64,000 nt of DNA, taken from assembly GCA_963799245.1 (NCBI GenBank), contig CAWCWN010000004.1, forward strand, positions 124,001 through 188,000, in the 5' to 3' direction. The notes beneath the pieces were generated by a model. It saw only the letters and a program-made list of their open reading frames with translations, had not been told where the DNA came from and searched no databases. Both the position numbers and the translations under genes were made by a program. Within the stretch, counting starts at the first letter, position 1; each line of letters opens with the position of its first letter. Below, piece after piece: positions 43,946 through 52,253 of the stretch. Source of the stretch: CAWCWN01 sp963799245. GTDB lineage: Bacteria > Chloroflexota > Ktedonobacteria > Ktedonobacterales > Ktedonobacteraceae.

Positions 43946-44749
43946 ATGAACCACAACGACTTTGCTCTCTCACTCCCTCCAGAGGGGTATTCTCCGATCT
44001 TCATCGGGGGGCTGTACCGCTCCGGCACGTCGCTCATGCTCCAGATCCTTGACAGCCACCCCCACATTGCCTGTGGACCGGAAAGTCACCTTTCGAGCCA
44101 TAACCAGCTGGAACGGATCTACACCGACCTGCGCACCATTTGGCCGACTATCCTGAGTCCGCACTATGCGTTTGATCCGCACACGGTGGACCAGGTGATG
44201 GCCGCGCTTATGCATTCCATATTTATGCCCTACTGTCAGCAACAAGGCAAGCCACGCTGGGCGGAGAAGACGCCCGCAAATATTCTCGCTATCGACACGC
44301 TGTTCGCGTTGTTCCCGGCAGCACAATTTATCCACATGATCCGTGACCCCCGTGACGCCTTTTGCTCGGTACGGGAGCGGGCAGCCAAGGACAAGCCTCG
44401 TTGGGCAACCTGGACGCCAAAACAAGTGGCAGCGGACTGGTGCCGGCGGATAAACTGCGGCTTAGCCTGGCGTGAGCAGCCGGAGCGCTATCGGGAGGTG
44501 CGCTACGAGAAACTGGTGACCCAACCAGAAGCCATCCTGCGCCCCCTCTTCGCCTTCCTGGATGAGCCGTGGGCTGCCAGCGTGCTGGAGAACAATCCGA
44601 CCTTCAGTATCTCAGTGGGCCGCTGGTGCAGCGAGCTGAGTGCGGCTGAGGTTGCCGCGATCGAAGCGGTCGCTGGCCAGACCATGCGCGCTCTGGGCTA
44701 CCCGCTCGCCACGGCTAGCGTCAGCAACGCCATGCTGGCCGAACAGTGA
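43946..44749 (+). CDS. sulfotransferase A2
   Basis: Paralogue of A1. The start at 43946 (MNHNDFALSLPPEG) follows TAGGAGAAG and aligns with the other members; a start at 43925 would add seven residues. The PAPS loop is GGLYRSGTSLMLQILDSHPH, with Tyr and Ser changes relative to A1, and the second site is FIHMIRDPRDAFCSVRERAA. The acceptor-side segment is shorter than in A1 (SHLSSHNQLERIYTDLR). The spacer after the stop is nearly the same as after A1, including an imperfect GCTGC/GCAGC hairpin. Confidence 0.9.
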   Translation: MNHNDFALSLPPEGYSPIFIGGLYRSGTSLMLQILDSHPHIACGPESHLSSHNQLERIYTDLRTIWPTILSPHYAFDPHTVDQVMAALMHSIFMPYCQQQGKPRWAEKTPANILAIDTLFALFPAAQFIHMIRDPRDAFCSVRERAAKDKPRWATWTPKQVAADWCRRINCGLAWREQPERYREVRYEKLVTQPEAILRPLFAFLDEPWAASVLENNPTFSISVGRWCSELSAAEVAAIEAVAGQTMRALGYPLATASVSNAMLAEQ

Positions 44750-44871
44750 AAGCGAGAGCCCTTGCTGCTGGAGCAGCAGGAGTGCTTTGAGCATCTACAA
44801 CAGGTAACTCTTAGATGATGGAAATGTTAGACAACAACCAGAACAACGCGTGGAGATTAGGAGGACATCAC

Positions 44872-45690
44872 ATGAACCAGCACGACTTTGCTCTCTCACT
44901 CCCTCCAGAGGGGTATTCTCCAATCTTTGCTGGGGGACTGCAGCGCTCGGGCACGACGCTTATGCGCCGGCTCCTTGATAGCCATCCCCACATTGCCTGT
45001 GGACAGGAAAGTTTCCTGTTTCGGGATGACCAGCTGGAACGGATCTACACTGACCTGCGCACCATTTGGCCTGCTATCCTGAGTCCGCACTATGCGTTTG
45101 ATCCGCATATGGTGGACCAGGTGATGGCCGCGCTCATGCATTCCATATTTATGCCCTACTGTCAGCAACAAGGCAAGCCACGCTGGGCTGAGAAGACTCC
45201 CAATAATATTCTCTTTATCGACACGCTGTTCGCATGGTTCCCGGCAGCGCAATTTATCCACATGATCCGTGACCCCCGTGACGCCTATTGCTCGGCACGG
45301 GAGAGGGCAGCCAAGCCCAAGGCGAAGGATAAGAAGCTACGCTGGGCAAACTGGACGCCAGGGCGAACGGCGGCGGAGTGGTGCCGCCGGATAAACTCTG
45401 GGTTAGCCTGGCGTGAGCGGCCGGAGCGCTATCAGGAGGTGCGCTACGAGGAACTAGTGAGCCAGCCAGAAGCCACCCTGCGCCCCCTCTTCGCCTTCCT
45501 GGATGAGCCCTGGGCGGCCAGTGTGCTGGAGAACAATCTCATCTTCAGGACCTCAGTGGGCCGCTGGCGCAGCGAGCTCACTGCGGCTGAGGTCGCCGAG
45601 ATCGAAGCGGTCGCCGGCCAGACCATGTTGGCTTTGGGCTACCCGCTCGCCACGGCTGGCCTCAGCCGTGCCATGCCGACCGAAGAGTAA
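44872..45690 (+). CDS. sulfotransferase A3
   Basis: The start at 44872 follows AGGAGGACATCAC; an in-frame ATG at 44815 would add 19 residues read from the spacer and is rejected. The PAPS loop is GGLQRSGTTLMRRLLDSHPH, and the variable segment reads ESFLFRDDQLERIYTD. After the second phosphate site this copy carries a basic insertion (AAKPKAKDKKLRWANW) that the others lack, a likely acceptor-specificity difference. The C-terminal part with MLALGYPLATAGLSRAMP matches A4. Confidence 0.9.
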   Translation: MNQHDFALSLPPEGYSPIFAGGLQRSGTTLMRRLLDSHPHIACGQESFLFRDDQLERIYTDLRTIWPAILSPHYAFDPHMVDQVMAALMHSIFMPYCQQQGKPRWAEKTPNNILFIDTLFAWFPAAQFIHMIRDPRDAYCSARERAAKPKAKDKKLRWANWTPGRTAAEWCRRINSGLAWRERPERYQEVRYEELVSQPEATLRPLFAFLDEPWAASVLENNLIFRTSVGRWRSELTAAEVAEIEAVAGQTMLALGYPLATAGLSRAMPTEE

Positions 45691-45742
45691 CGAATAATTC
45701 TATTAAGGAGCATAAGCGCATGAATTACCCATAAATCTGGCG

Positions 45743-46531
45743 ATGCCCGATTTCATAATTATTGGTACACAACGAGGAGGGACATCATCCCTCTATCACT
45801 ACCTGTTAGCGCATCCACAAATTGCGGCGGCAACCAAGAAAGAAATACACTTTTTCGATAATAACTTTCATCGTGGTATTCCCTGGTATCGAGCACAGTT
45901 TCCATCACTCATACAAGGCGACATAGGAGAAACTATAGGCAGGCAACGCTGTATCACCGGTGAGGCCAGCCCCTACTACCTCTTTCATCCTCATGCTCCA
46001 GCAAGAGCGGCACTCGTTGTTCCCCAAGCCAAACTCATCGTATTGCTCAGGAATCCGGTTGATCGTGCATATTCCAATTACTATCACTCGGTCAAGAGAG
46101 GGTATGAAACCCTCTCATTCGAGGAGGCTCTTGCCCAAGAAGAGACCAGAACACGTGGTGAGGGACAAAGGTTGGCTGCTGATCCACACTACAAAAGCTA
46201 CAATCACCAGCATTACACTTACCTTGCTCGCGGAATTTACGTGGATCAGTTAGAGCTCTGGATGAACTATTTCCCTAAAGAGCAATTCTTAATTATCAAG
46301 AGTGAAGATCTCTTTGCCACTCCTGATAGGACACTGCAAGAGATTTTTCTGTTTCTTGGTCTGCCAGAGGTAGTGCCTGTAGAGCAGCAGGAGTATAAGC
46401 AACTTAATAGCTCAACATATTCTCAGGCTAAGATGGAGCCTGAGACGAGGAAACGATTGTTTACCTATTTTGAACCTCGCAATGAGCGTCTCTCTACGTT
46501 GTTAGGACGAGACTTTGGATGGCATCGCTAG
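45743..46531 (+). CDS. sulfotransferase B1 (heparan N-sulfotransferase-like), damaged start
   Basis: A second sulfotransferase type, 262 residues. PAPS loop PDFIIIGTQRGGTSSLYHYL, then KKEIHFFDNNFHRGIPWY, the 3'-phosphate site KLIVLLRNPVDRAYSNYYH, and GIYVDQLELWMNYFPKEQF as in the heparan sulfate N-deacetylase/N-sulfotransferase group. The ATG next to the AAGGAG (45721) now opens only a four-codon frame ending TAA, because one T is missing and a G became A relative to B2. Translation must begin at the ATG at 45743, which lacks a ribosome binding site, so expression may be low. Confidence 0.88.
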   Translation: MPDFIIIGTQRGGTSSLYHYLLAHPQIAAATKKEIHFFDNNFHRGIPWYRAQFPSLIQGDIGETIGRQRCITGEASPYYLFHPHAPARAALVVPQAKLIVLLRNPVDRAYSNYYHSVKRGYETLSFEEALAQEETRTRGEGQRLAADPHYKSYNHQHYTYLARGIYVDQLELWMNYFPKEQFLIIKSEDLFATPDRTLQEIFLFLGLPEVVPVEQQEYKQLNSSTYSQAKMEPETRKRLFTYFEPRNERLSTLLGRDFGWHR

Positions 46532-46661
46532 CGGTTCTTAAAGGTATCTGATCTTGGACACGTTACACCCACGGGATGCGCAAAAATGAGGATAACCTGA
46601 TCACGCAGCCAGCCTGATGCGAGCGCATTCATGAACAATCTGAAGCCTAGGAGGACATCAC

Positions 46662-47462
46662 ATGAACCAGCACGACTTTGCTCTCTCACTCCCTCCAGAG
46701 GGGTATTCTCCAATCTTCGCTGGGGGACTGCAGCGCTCGGGCACGACGCTTATGCGCCTGCTCCTCGACAGCCACCCCCACATTGCCTGTGGGCCGGAAA
46801 GTAAGCTGTTTGTGAAGGGTCACCGGCTGCAAGATATATACACTGACCTGCGCACCATTTGGCCGACTATCCTGAGTCCGCACTATGCGTTTGATCCGCA
46901 CACGGTGGACCAGGTGATGGCCGCGCTCATGCATTCCATATTTATGCCCTACTGTCAGCAACAAGGCAAGCCACGCTGGGCTGAGAAGACACCCGGAAAT
47001 ATTCTCGTTATCGACACACTGTTCGCATGGTTTCCGGCAGCGCAATTTATCCATATGATCCGTGATCCACGTGATGCCTTTTGCTCGATACGGGTGAAGC
47101 GGGCAGCAGAGAACAAGGCAACTTGGACACCAGGGCAAGTGGCAGCGGAGTGGTGCGGCCGGATAAACTGCGGGTTAGCCTGGCGTGAGCGGCCGGAGCG
47201 CTATCGGGAGGTGCGCTACGAGGAACTAGTGAGCCAGCCAGAAGCCACCCTGCGCCCCCTCTTTGCCTTCCTGGATGAGCCGTGGGCTGCCAGCGTGCTG
47301 GAGAAGCATACGATCTTCAGGACCTCGGTGGGCCGCTGGCGCAGCGAGCTCACTGCGGCTGAGGTTGCCGAGATCGAAGCGGTCGCCGGCCAGACCATGT
47401 TGGCTCTGGGCTACCCGCTCGCCACGGCTAGCCTCAGCCGTGCCATGCCGACCGAAGAGTAA
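46662..47462 (+). CDS. sulfotransferase A4
   Basis: Family A member with start ATG behind CTAGGAGGACATCAC. PAPS loop GGLQRSGTTLMRLLLDSHPH; variable acceptor segment SKLFVKGHRLQDIYTDLR, close to A1; second site FIHMIRDPRDAFCSIRVKRA, followed by a shortened loop (AENKATWTPG). The zinc-like Cys is not conserved across the array. It forms a pair with B2, 30 bases downstream, mirroring the A3-B1 pair. Confidence 0.9.
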   Translation: MNQHDFALSLPPEGYSPIFAGGLQRSGTTLMRLLLDSHPHIACGPESKLFVKGHRLQDIYTDLRTIWPTILSPHYAFDPHTVDQVMAALMHSIFMPYCQQQGKPRWAEKTPGNILVIDTLFAWFPAAQFIHMIRDPRDAFCSIRVKRAAENKATWTPGQVAAEWCGRINCGLAWRERPERYREVRYEELVSQPEATLRPLFAFLDEPWAASVLEKHTIFRTSVGRWRSELTAAEVAEIEAVAGQTMLALGYPLATASLSRAMPTEE

Positions 47463-47492
47463 CGAATAATTCTATATAAGGAGCATAAGCGC

Positions 47493-48305
47493 ATGAATTT
47501 ACCCATGAATCTGGCGATGCCCGATTTCATAATTATTGGTACAGCTCGAGGAGGGACATCATCCCTCTATCACTACCTGTTAGCGCATCCACAAATTGCG
47601 GCGGCAACCAAGAAAGAAATACACTTTTTCGATAAAAACTTTCATCGTGGTATTCCCTGGTATCGAGCACAGTTTCCATCACTCATACAAGGCGACATAG
47701 GAGAAACTATAGGTAGGCAACGCTGTATCACCGGTGAGGCCAGCCCCTACTACCTCTTTCATCCTCATGCTCCAGCAAGAGCGGCACTCGTTGTTCCCCA
47801 AGCCAAACTCATCGTATTGCTCAGGAATCCGGTTGATCGTGCATATTCCCAATACTATCACGAGGTCAAGAGAGGGCATGAAACCCTCTCATTCGAGGAG
47901 GCTCTTGCCCAAGAAGAGACCAGAACACGTGGTGAGGGACAAAGGTTGGCTGCTGATCCACACTACAAAAGCTACAATCACCAGCATTACACTTACCTTG
48001 CTCGCGGAATTTACGTGGATCAGTTAGAGCTCTGGATGAACTATTTCCCTAAAGAGCAATTCTTAATTATCAAGAGTGAAGATCTCTTTGCCACTCCTGA
48101 TAGGACACTGCAAGAGATTTTTCTGTTTCTTGGTCTGCCAGAGGTAGTGCCTGTAGAGCAGCAGGAGTATAAGCAACTTAATAGCTCAACATATTCTCAG
48201 GCTAAGATGGAGCCTGAGACGAGGAAACGATTGTTTACCTATTTTGAACCTCGCAATGAGCGTCTCTCTACGTTGTTAGGACGAGACTTTGGATGGCATC
48301 GCTAG
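47493..48305 (+). CDS. sulfotransferase B2 (heparan N-sulfotransferase-like)
   Basis: Nearly identical to B1 but with an intact start: ATAAGGAGCATAAGCGC precedes ATG 47493, giving eight more residues (MNLPMNLA) than B1. Differences include Ala for Gln in the PAPS loop (IIGTARGGTSS), Lys for Asn (FFDKNFHRG) and YSQYYHEVKRGHE for YSNYYHSVKRGYE. Changes in the PAPS-loop and helix after the 3'-phosphate site could alter activity or acceptor. The rest, through the C-terminal LLGRDFGWHR, is unchanged. Confidence 0.92.
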   Translation: MNLPMNLAMPDFIIIGTARGGTSSLYHYLLAHPQIAAATKKEIHFFDKNFHRGIPWYRAQFPSLIQGDIGETIGRQRCITGEASPYYLFHPHAPARAALVVPQAKLIVLLRNPVDRAYSQYYHEVKRGHETLSFEEALAQEETRTRGEGQRLAADPHYKSYNHQHYTYLARGIYVDQLELWMNYFPKEQFLIIKSEDLFATPDRTLQEIFLFLGLPEVVPVEQQEYKQLNSSTYSQAKMEPETRKRLFTYFEPRNERLSTLLGRDFGWHR

Positions 48306-48435
48306 CGGTTCTTAAAGGTATCTGATCTTGGACACGTTACACCCACGGGATGCGCAAAAATGAGGATAACCTGATCACGCAGTCAGCCTGATGCGAGCGC
48401 ATTCATGAACAATCTGAAGCCTAGGAGGACATCAC

Positions 48436-49257
48436 ATGAACCAGCACGACTTTGCTCTCTCACTCCCTCCAGAGGGGTATTCTCCAATCTTCGCTGGGGG
48501 ACTGCACCGCTCGGGCACGACGCTCATGAGCCAGCTCCTTGACAGCCACCCCCACATTGCCTGTGGGCCGGAAAGTAAGCTATTTAGCGAGGACAGCCTG
48601 CCAGGGATCCGGCTGGAACGGATCTACACTGACCTGCGCACCATTTGGCCGACTATCCCGAGTCCGCACTATGCGTTTGATCCGCACACGGTGGACCAGG
48701 TGATGGCCGCGCTCATGCATTCCATATTTATGCCCTACTGTCAGCAACAAGGCAAGCCACGCTGGGCTCATAAGACGCCCAAAACTATTCTCGTTATCGA
48801 CACACTGTTCGCACTGTTCCCGGCAGCGCAATTTATCCATATGATCCGCGACCCACGTGACGCCTTTTGCTCGGTACGGGAGAGGGCAGCCAAGGACAAG
48901 CCGCGCTGGACAACCAAATGGACGCCAGAGCGAATCGCGGAGGAGTGGTGCCGGCGGATAAACTGCGGCTTAGCCTGGCGTGAGTGGCCGGAGCGCTATC
49001 GGGAGGTCCGCTACGAGGAACTGGTGAGCCAGCCAGAAGCCACCCTGCGCCCCCTCTTCGCCTTCTTGGATGAGCCGTGGGCTGCCTGCGTGCTGGAGAC
49101 CAATCCAATCTTCAGGACCTCAGTGGGCCGCTGGCGCAGCGAGCTGAGTGCGGCTGAGGTTGCCGCGATCGAAGCGGTCGCCGGTCAGACCATGCGCGCT
49201 CTGGGCTACCCGCTCGCCACGGCCAGCCTCAGCCGCGCCATGCCGACCGAACAGTGA
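48436..49257 (+). CDS. sulfotransferase A5
   Basis: Last family A gene, with the shared AGGAGGACATCAC start signal. PAPS loop GGLHRSGTTLMSQLLDSHPH; it carries the longest acceptor-side segment in the array (SKLFSEDSLPGIRLERIYTD) and Ala-His-Lys in place of Ala-Glu-Lys before the TP segment (RWAHKTPKTILVID). That Glu-to-His change lies in an otherwise invariant block and could affect catalysis or acceptor binding. Its 3' spacer returns to the A1/A2 type, so the array ends with the ancestral spacer. Confidence 0.9.
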   Translation: MNQHDFALSLPPEGYSPIFAGGLHRSGTTLMSQLLDSHPHIACGPESKLFSEDSLPGIRLERIYTDLRTIWPTIPSPHYAFDPHTVDQVMAALMHSIFMPYCQQQGKPRWAHKTPKTILVIDTLFALFPAAQFIHMIRDPRDAFCSVRERAAKDKPRWTTKWTPERIAEEWCRRINCGLAWREWPERYREVRYEELVSQPEATLRPLFAFLDEPWAACVLETNPIFRTSVGRWRSELSAAEVAAIEAVAGQTMRALGYPLATASLSRAMPTEQ

Positions 49258-49538
49258 AAGCGAGAACCCCTGCTGCTGGAGCGGCAGGAGTGCTTTAAGC
49301 TCCTGTTCGTTCACAATCAGAGGCATCATCGACTGATCTCCTGGACGAAGGAGCTAGCCTTGTCTCGGAGTCGGTTTACCCTCTTTTTGAGAGTGAATGA
49401 ATGCCCTCAAGATACCTTAAGAAAGAACTAACGGAGAGAGACCTTAGCAAAAACGACACAACAACTTAGCCCACATCATGTCATATGTACCGAAATACCA
49501 AAGAGCGGAATAAGAGGAGCAGCAGAGGAGGTAATTGC

Positions 49539-51089
49539 ATGAAGATGAACACATTCGAAGTGAATATCCAGGAACTGCCTGAAGATCCACATCAACTAGA
49601 TCTTGGGATGGGATCATCGATGTTTGGACAAGCATATATCAACGCGTATCTTGCAAGGTATAAACACATTGGAATACCTCTTACCATGATGCCGTATAGA
49701 AAGGATCAAAATGGTAAATTCGTGAACCAGGAAGGTTCAGAAATTATGCGAGACTCTACGAGAGAAAGAAGGGTAATTAGTAAGTATCTATGTTCTCAAA
49801 GATCAGATTATCAAAAAGAGCTAAGAAGATTGGCAGAATCTCTTCCTCACATGTCATCAGAATGTCGCGTTGCTGTTCAAATTCCTGTACATAACGAAGA
49901 AATGAATATATACCATATGTTAAAAGAATGGGCTTCTCAGCTTTCCCTGGAAGGAGAGCTCTTAGATTCTTCAGTCTATGAAATTAACGTCCTCAATAAC
50001 GGCCCCAGAGGATATAAGCGTGATCATACGCTTGCTGAAGTCCAGAGGTTTCAACAAGATTTTCCATCCATCAAGATGAACGTCTTAGATGTTGAATTTA
50101 ATAAAGAAACAGGAAATATAGGAATGGCAAGAAAATTAACAACCGATATTATCCTTCAGAGATCTCTTAACAGGCCAAATCAAACAGGACCTCTCTATAT
50201 TGAGTCTGCAGACGCAGATATGTTCGAGATAGATAAACATACTCTTGTGAAACGTATGCAGATATTGGATAGTAAATCATATGTAGATGCAGTATCTGGA
50301 CAACTAGATTTCTCCCCACATATTTTAATGCAGAATGATTACCTTTTTTTCTTCTTAAGAGTGCAGAAAATTGCCAGAGCACTATTAAGGGACTATACAC
50401 TCCGTCCAGATAGAAATGAGGATTTTAGTTTTTTTAATCAGGTAACTACAGGTGGTTGTAATACAGCTTTCACTGCTGAAGTTTATGCCTTAATAGGAGG
50501 ATACTTACCTGTAAAACGAAGGGAAGGTCCTGACATTGGAAGACGAATATCAATAATCAGAGGGACTGCTGATAATCAGGGAAGATTCATCCCTAATACC
50601 TACACTGTTGAAAGAATTTCTACAAGAATGCAAAGCAGTCCAAGAAGATTTATTCATGCGGTTGCAAAAGATACCAGACCATATCTTGATTTTGCAGATA
50701 TGCAGAAAACGTCTGAAATTAGAGAGCTCGATCCCTATGAAATGGTTTCTACTCTTCCTTACGAAAGACTCTCGCAGGATAACATTGCCGTATTTGAAGA
50801 AGTTCTAACAAAACAGTGGCAGTTTTTTGCAAGAACAGTAAAAAATCCGGACAATCGGTTGAGGGTCTTTCGTAAATTCATGCTTTTTTTAGGGTTTGGG
50901 AGATACCATATTAACGAACATGATGATGGATCTTCTAAGTTGATAAACAGTAGCATGTCAAATGAAGATTCGACCAGGTGGAACCGAGATTGCCATATCA
51001 CTGCTGATGGGAAAGTAGCAATAGATAATATCGGAAATATGAAGTACGCTTTAGAGCGCTACCGAAAAAAACATAGCTGTACTTGCTAA
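49539..51089 (+). CDS. GT2-like (GT-A fold) glycosyltransferase
   Basis: The start at 49539 (MKMNTFEVNIQELP) follows GAGGAGG and is preferred to 49485. About 516 residues with a GT-A core: VAVQIPVHNEEMNIYHML for the nucleotide-binding strand, IYEINVLNNGPRG-like second strand, and an acidic metal site SADADMFEIDKHTLV. An unusual N-terminal extension of about 120 residues and a C-terminal helical part follow no family I can name. The gene is AT-rich unlike its neighbours, suggesting separate transfer. It is followed after 81 bases by a histidine phosphatase with the same composition. Confidence 0.75.
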   Translation: MKMNTFEVNIQELPEDPHQLDLGMGSSMFGQAYINAYLARYKHIGIPLTMMPYRKDQNGKFVNQEGSEIMRDSTRERRVISKYLCSQRSDYQKELRRLAESLPHMSSECRVAVQIPVHNEEMNIYHMLKEWASQLSLEGELLDSSVYEINVLNNGPRGYKRDHTLAEVQRFQQDFPSIKMNVLDVEFNKETGNIGMARKLTTDIILQRSLNRPNQTGPLYIESADADMFEIDKHTLVKRMQILDSKSYVDAVSGQLDFSPHILMQNDYLFFFLRVQKIARALLRDYTLRPDRNEDFSFFNQVTTGGCNTAFTAEVYALIGGYLPVKRREGPDIGRRISIIRGTADNQGRFIPNTYTVERISTRMQSSPRRFIHAVAKDTRPYLDFADMQKTSEIRELDPYEMVSTLPYERLSQDNIAVFEEVLTKQWQFFARTVKNPDNRLRVFRKFMLFLGFGRYHINEHDDGSSKLINSSMSNEDSTRWNRDCHITADGKVAIDNIGNMKYALERYRKKHSCTC

Positions 51090-51170
51090 CATAGCACCAA
51101 TGCGCCAACGGTATCGTGTCAGTAGGAACCACCATAGTTTTAATTTAAGCAAGGTTACAGAAAATATATT

Positions 51171-51743
51171 ATGGAAAAATTTATAAGTGACAAGACTCAT
51201 GTAATTCTTGCGCGTCATGGACAAACTGAATGGAACAGACATAAAATGTTGATGGGAAGAACAGACGAGGCATTAACTGAAGAAGGATTTAGTCAAGCAG
51301 AAGCTTTAGCAGAACGGCTAAAAGACTTTGGAATTACAACAATAGTGAGTTCCCCAATGCTTCGAGCGAAACAAACCGCTGAAACTGTGGGCAATAGATT
51401 AAGTATTGCGGCTATTAAAGTACATCAAGAACTTCGAGAGCGTAACTATGGACAAGACGAAGGAAGGCTAATCTCAGAGCTTAAAGCAGAAGCCAGTGCA
51501 AGAGGAACACCATACTTCCTTGAGACTCCCCCAGAAGGAGAAGCACATAGTGATTTTGAAGAGAGAGTGATGAGAGCGTTTGATGAAATTATTGAGCAAC
51601 ACTTAGGCGAGAAAATCCTAATTGTAAGTCATTCTGGAGTTATGCGATCTCTCCTCAGAAGATTAAATAATATACCTTTGTCTGAAATCCCAAACTACAA
51701 GGTAGGTAATGCTTCTTTTCAAGTTTTTTCTATAGACAAGTAA
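51171..51743 (+). CDS. histidine phosphatase family protein (phosphoglycerate mutase-like)
   Basis: A 190-residue member of histidine phosphatase branch 1. The phospho-accepting His is in VILARHGQTEWNRHKMLMGR, the second catalytic His in ILIVSHSGVMRSLLRRL, and the proton donor Glu in RERNYGQDEG. Small members dephosphorylate sugar phosphates, phosphoglycerates or alpha-ribazole phosphate. It shares AT-rich composition with the GT2-like gene before it, so the two probably arrived together; a transferase plus phosphatase pair could make a glycosylated product through a phosphorylated intermediate (inference). Confidence 0.88.
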   Translation: MEKFISDKTHVILARHGQTEWNRHKMLMGRTDEALTEEGFSQAEALAERLKDFGITTIVSSPMLRAKQTAETVGNRLSIAAIKVHQELRERNYGQDEGRLISELKAEASARGTPYFLETPPEGEAHSDFEERVMRAFDEIIEQHLGEKILIVSHSGVMRSLLRRLNNIPLSEIPNYKVGNASFQVFSIDK

Positions 51744-51791
51744 GCATTTTCTAGCGTTAGACGTTAGACAAGAAAAAAGAGGTAGAGGCAG

Positions 51792-52085
51792 TGAAGATTG
51801 CTCTTATTTCTCCGTTTAGTTATCCGCTTGTTGAACCCTTTGCAGGCGGTACAGGTGTTGCAATTTCTCGTTTAGCAACTGGTTTGAAGCTCGAGGTGTA
51901 GAGGTAGTAGGTTATGCTTGTGAAGGATCTGCGCTATCCGGTGTGGAGGTTAGAACTTGCGGTGTATTTGCAGACTCAATCGCCTATCCGCGATTGGAAG
52001 CCCGCGCTCAATCGGTTTGCCATCGAGTTTGCAGAGCGGTTTCCGCAATGAGATATTCAAAGTCCACAAAATACTTGACAGACCC
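51792..52085 (+). pseudogene. 5' fragment of a GT4 glycosyltransferase cut by the STAND repeat
   Basis: The frame starts at GTG 51792 behind a purine-rich tract: KIALISPFSYPLVEPFAGGT then GVAISRLATGL. A frameshift near 51885 moves the reading to EARGVEVVGYACEGSALSGV then EVRTCGVFADSIAYPRLEAR, typical of the next part of such enzymes. Similarity stops where the long repeat begins at 52086. The donor-binding half is missing. Confidence 0.7.
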
Positions 52086-52146
52086 GAGATGAGACGGGTG
52101 AGCTACCAGTGTGTAGTAGCTCACCCCTCCGCCAGCAGTGCCGGGG

Positions 52147-52205
52147 TTGAATCCTCAATGCTCAGCAGGCCATCGCCTCTCCGCGACTTGCCTCTTTTGT
52201 CAAAC
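52147..52205 (+). pseudogene. fossil fragment of the small TM protein (second instance)
   Basis: Matches 16714-16771 except for an extra G in AGCAGGCC, which breaks the frame. It again resembles the LNRQCSEVIAYQRLASYVK segment of the protein at 37065-37673. Confidence 0.45.
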
Positions 52206-52253
52206 CAGATCACGAGCACCGCTGAGACAACGGCCAGCAACCGACCAGGCTGG

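Larger units (their letters stand above)
44872..46661 (+). repeat. A-B sulfotransferase duplication unit, copy 1
   Basis: About 1.79 kb holding A3, B1 and the 130-base spacer after B1. It recurs directly at 46662-48435 with high identity; B genes and the post-B spacers are almost the same, A genes somewhat less. Confidence 0.85.
46662..48435 (+). repeat. A-B sulfotransferase duplication unit, copy 2
   Basis: About 1.77 kb holding A4, B2 and the following spacer; direct repeat of 44872-46661. The spacer starting CGGTTCTTAAAGG after B2 matches that after B1 with single-base changes. Confidence 0.85.
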
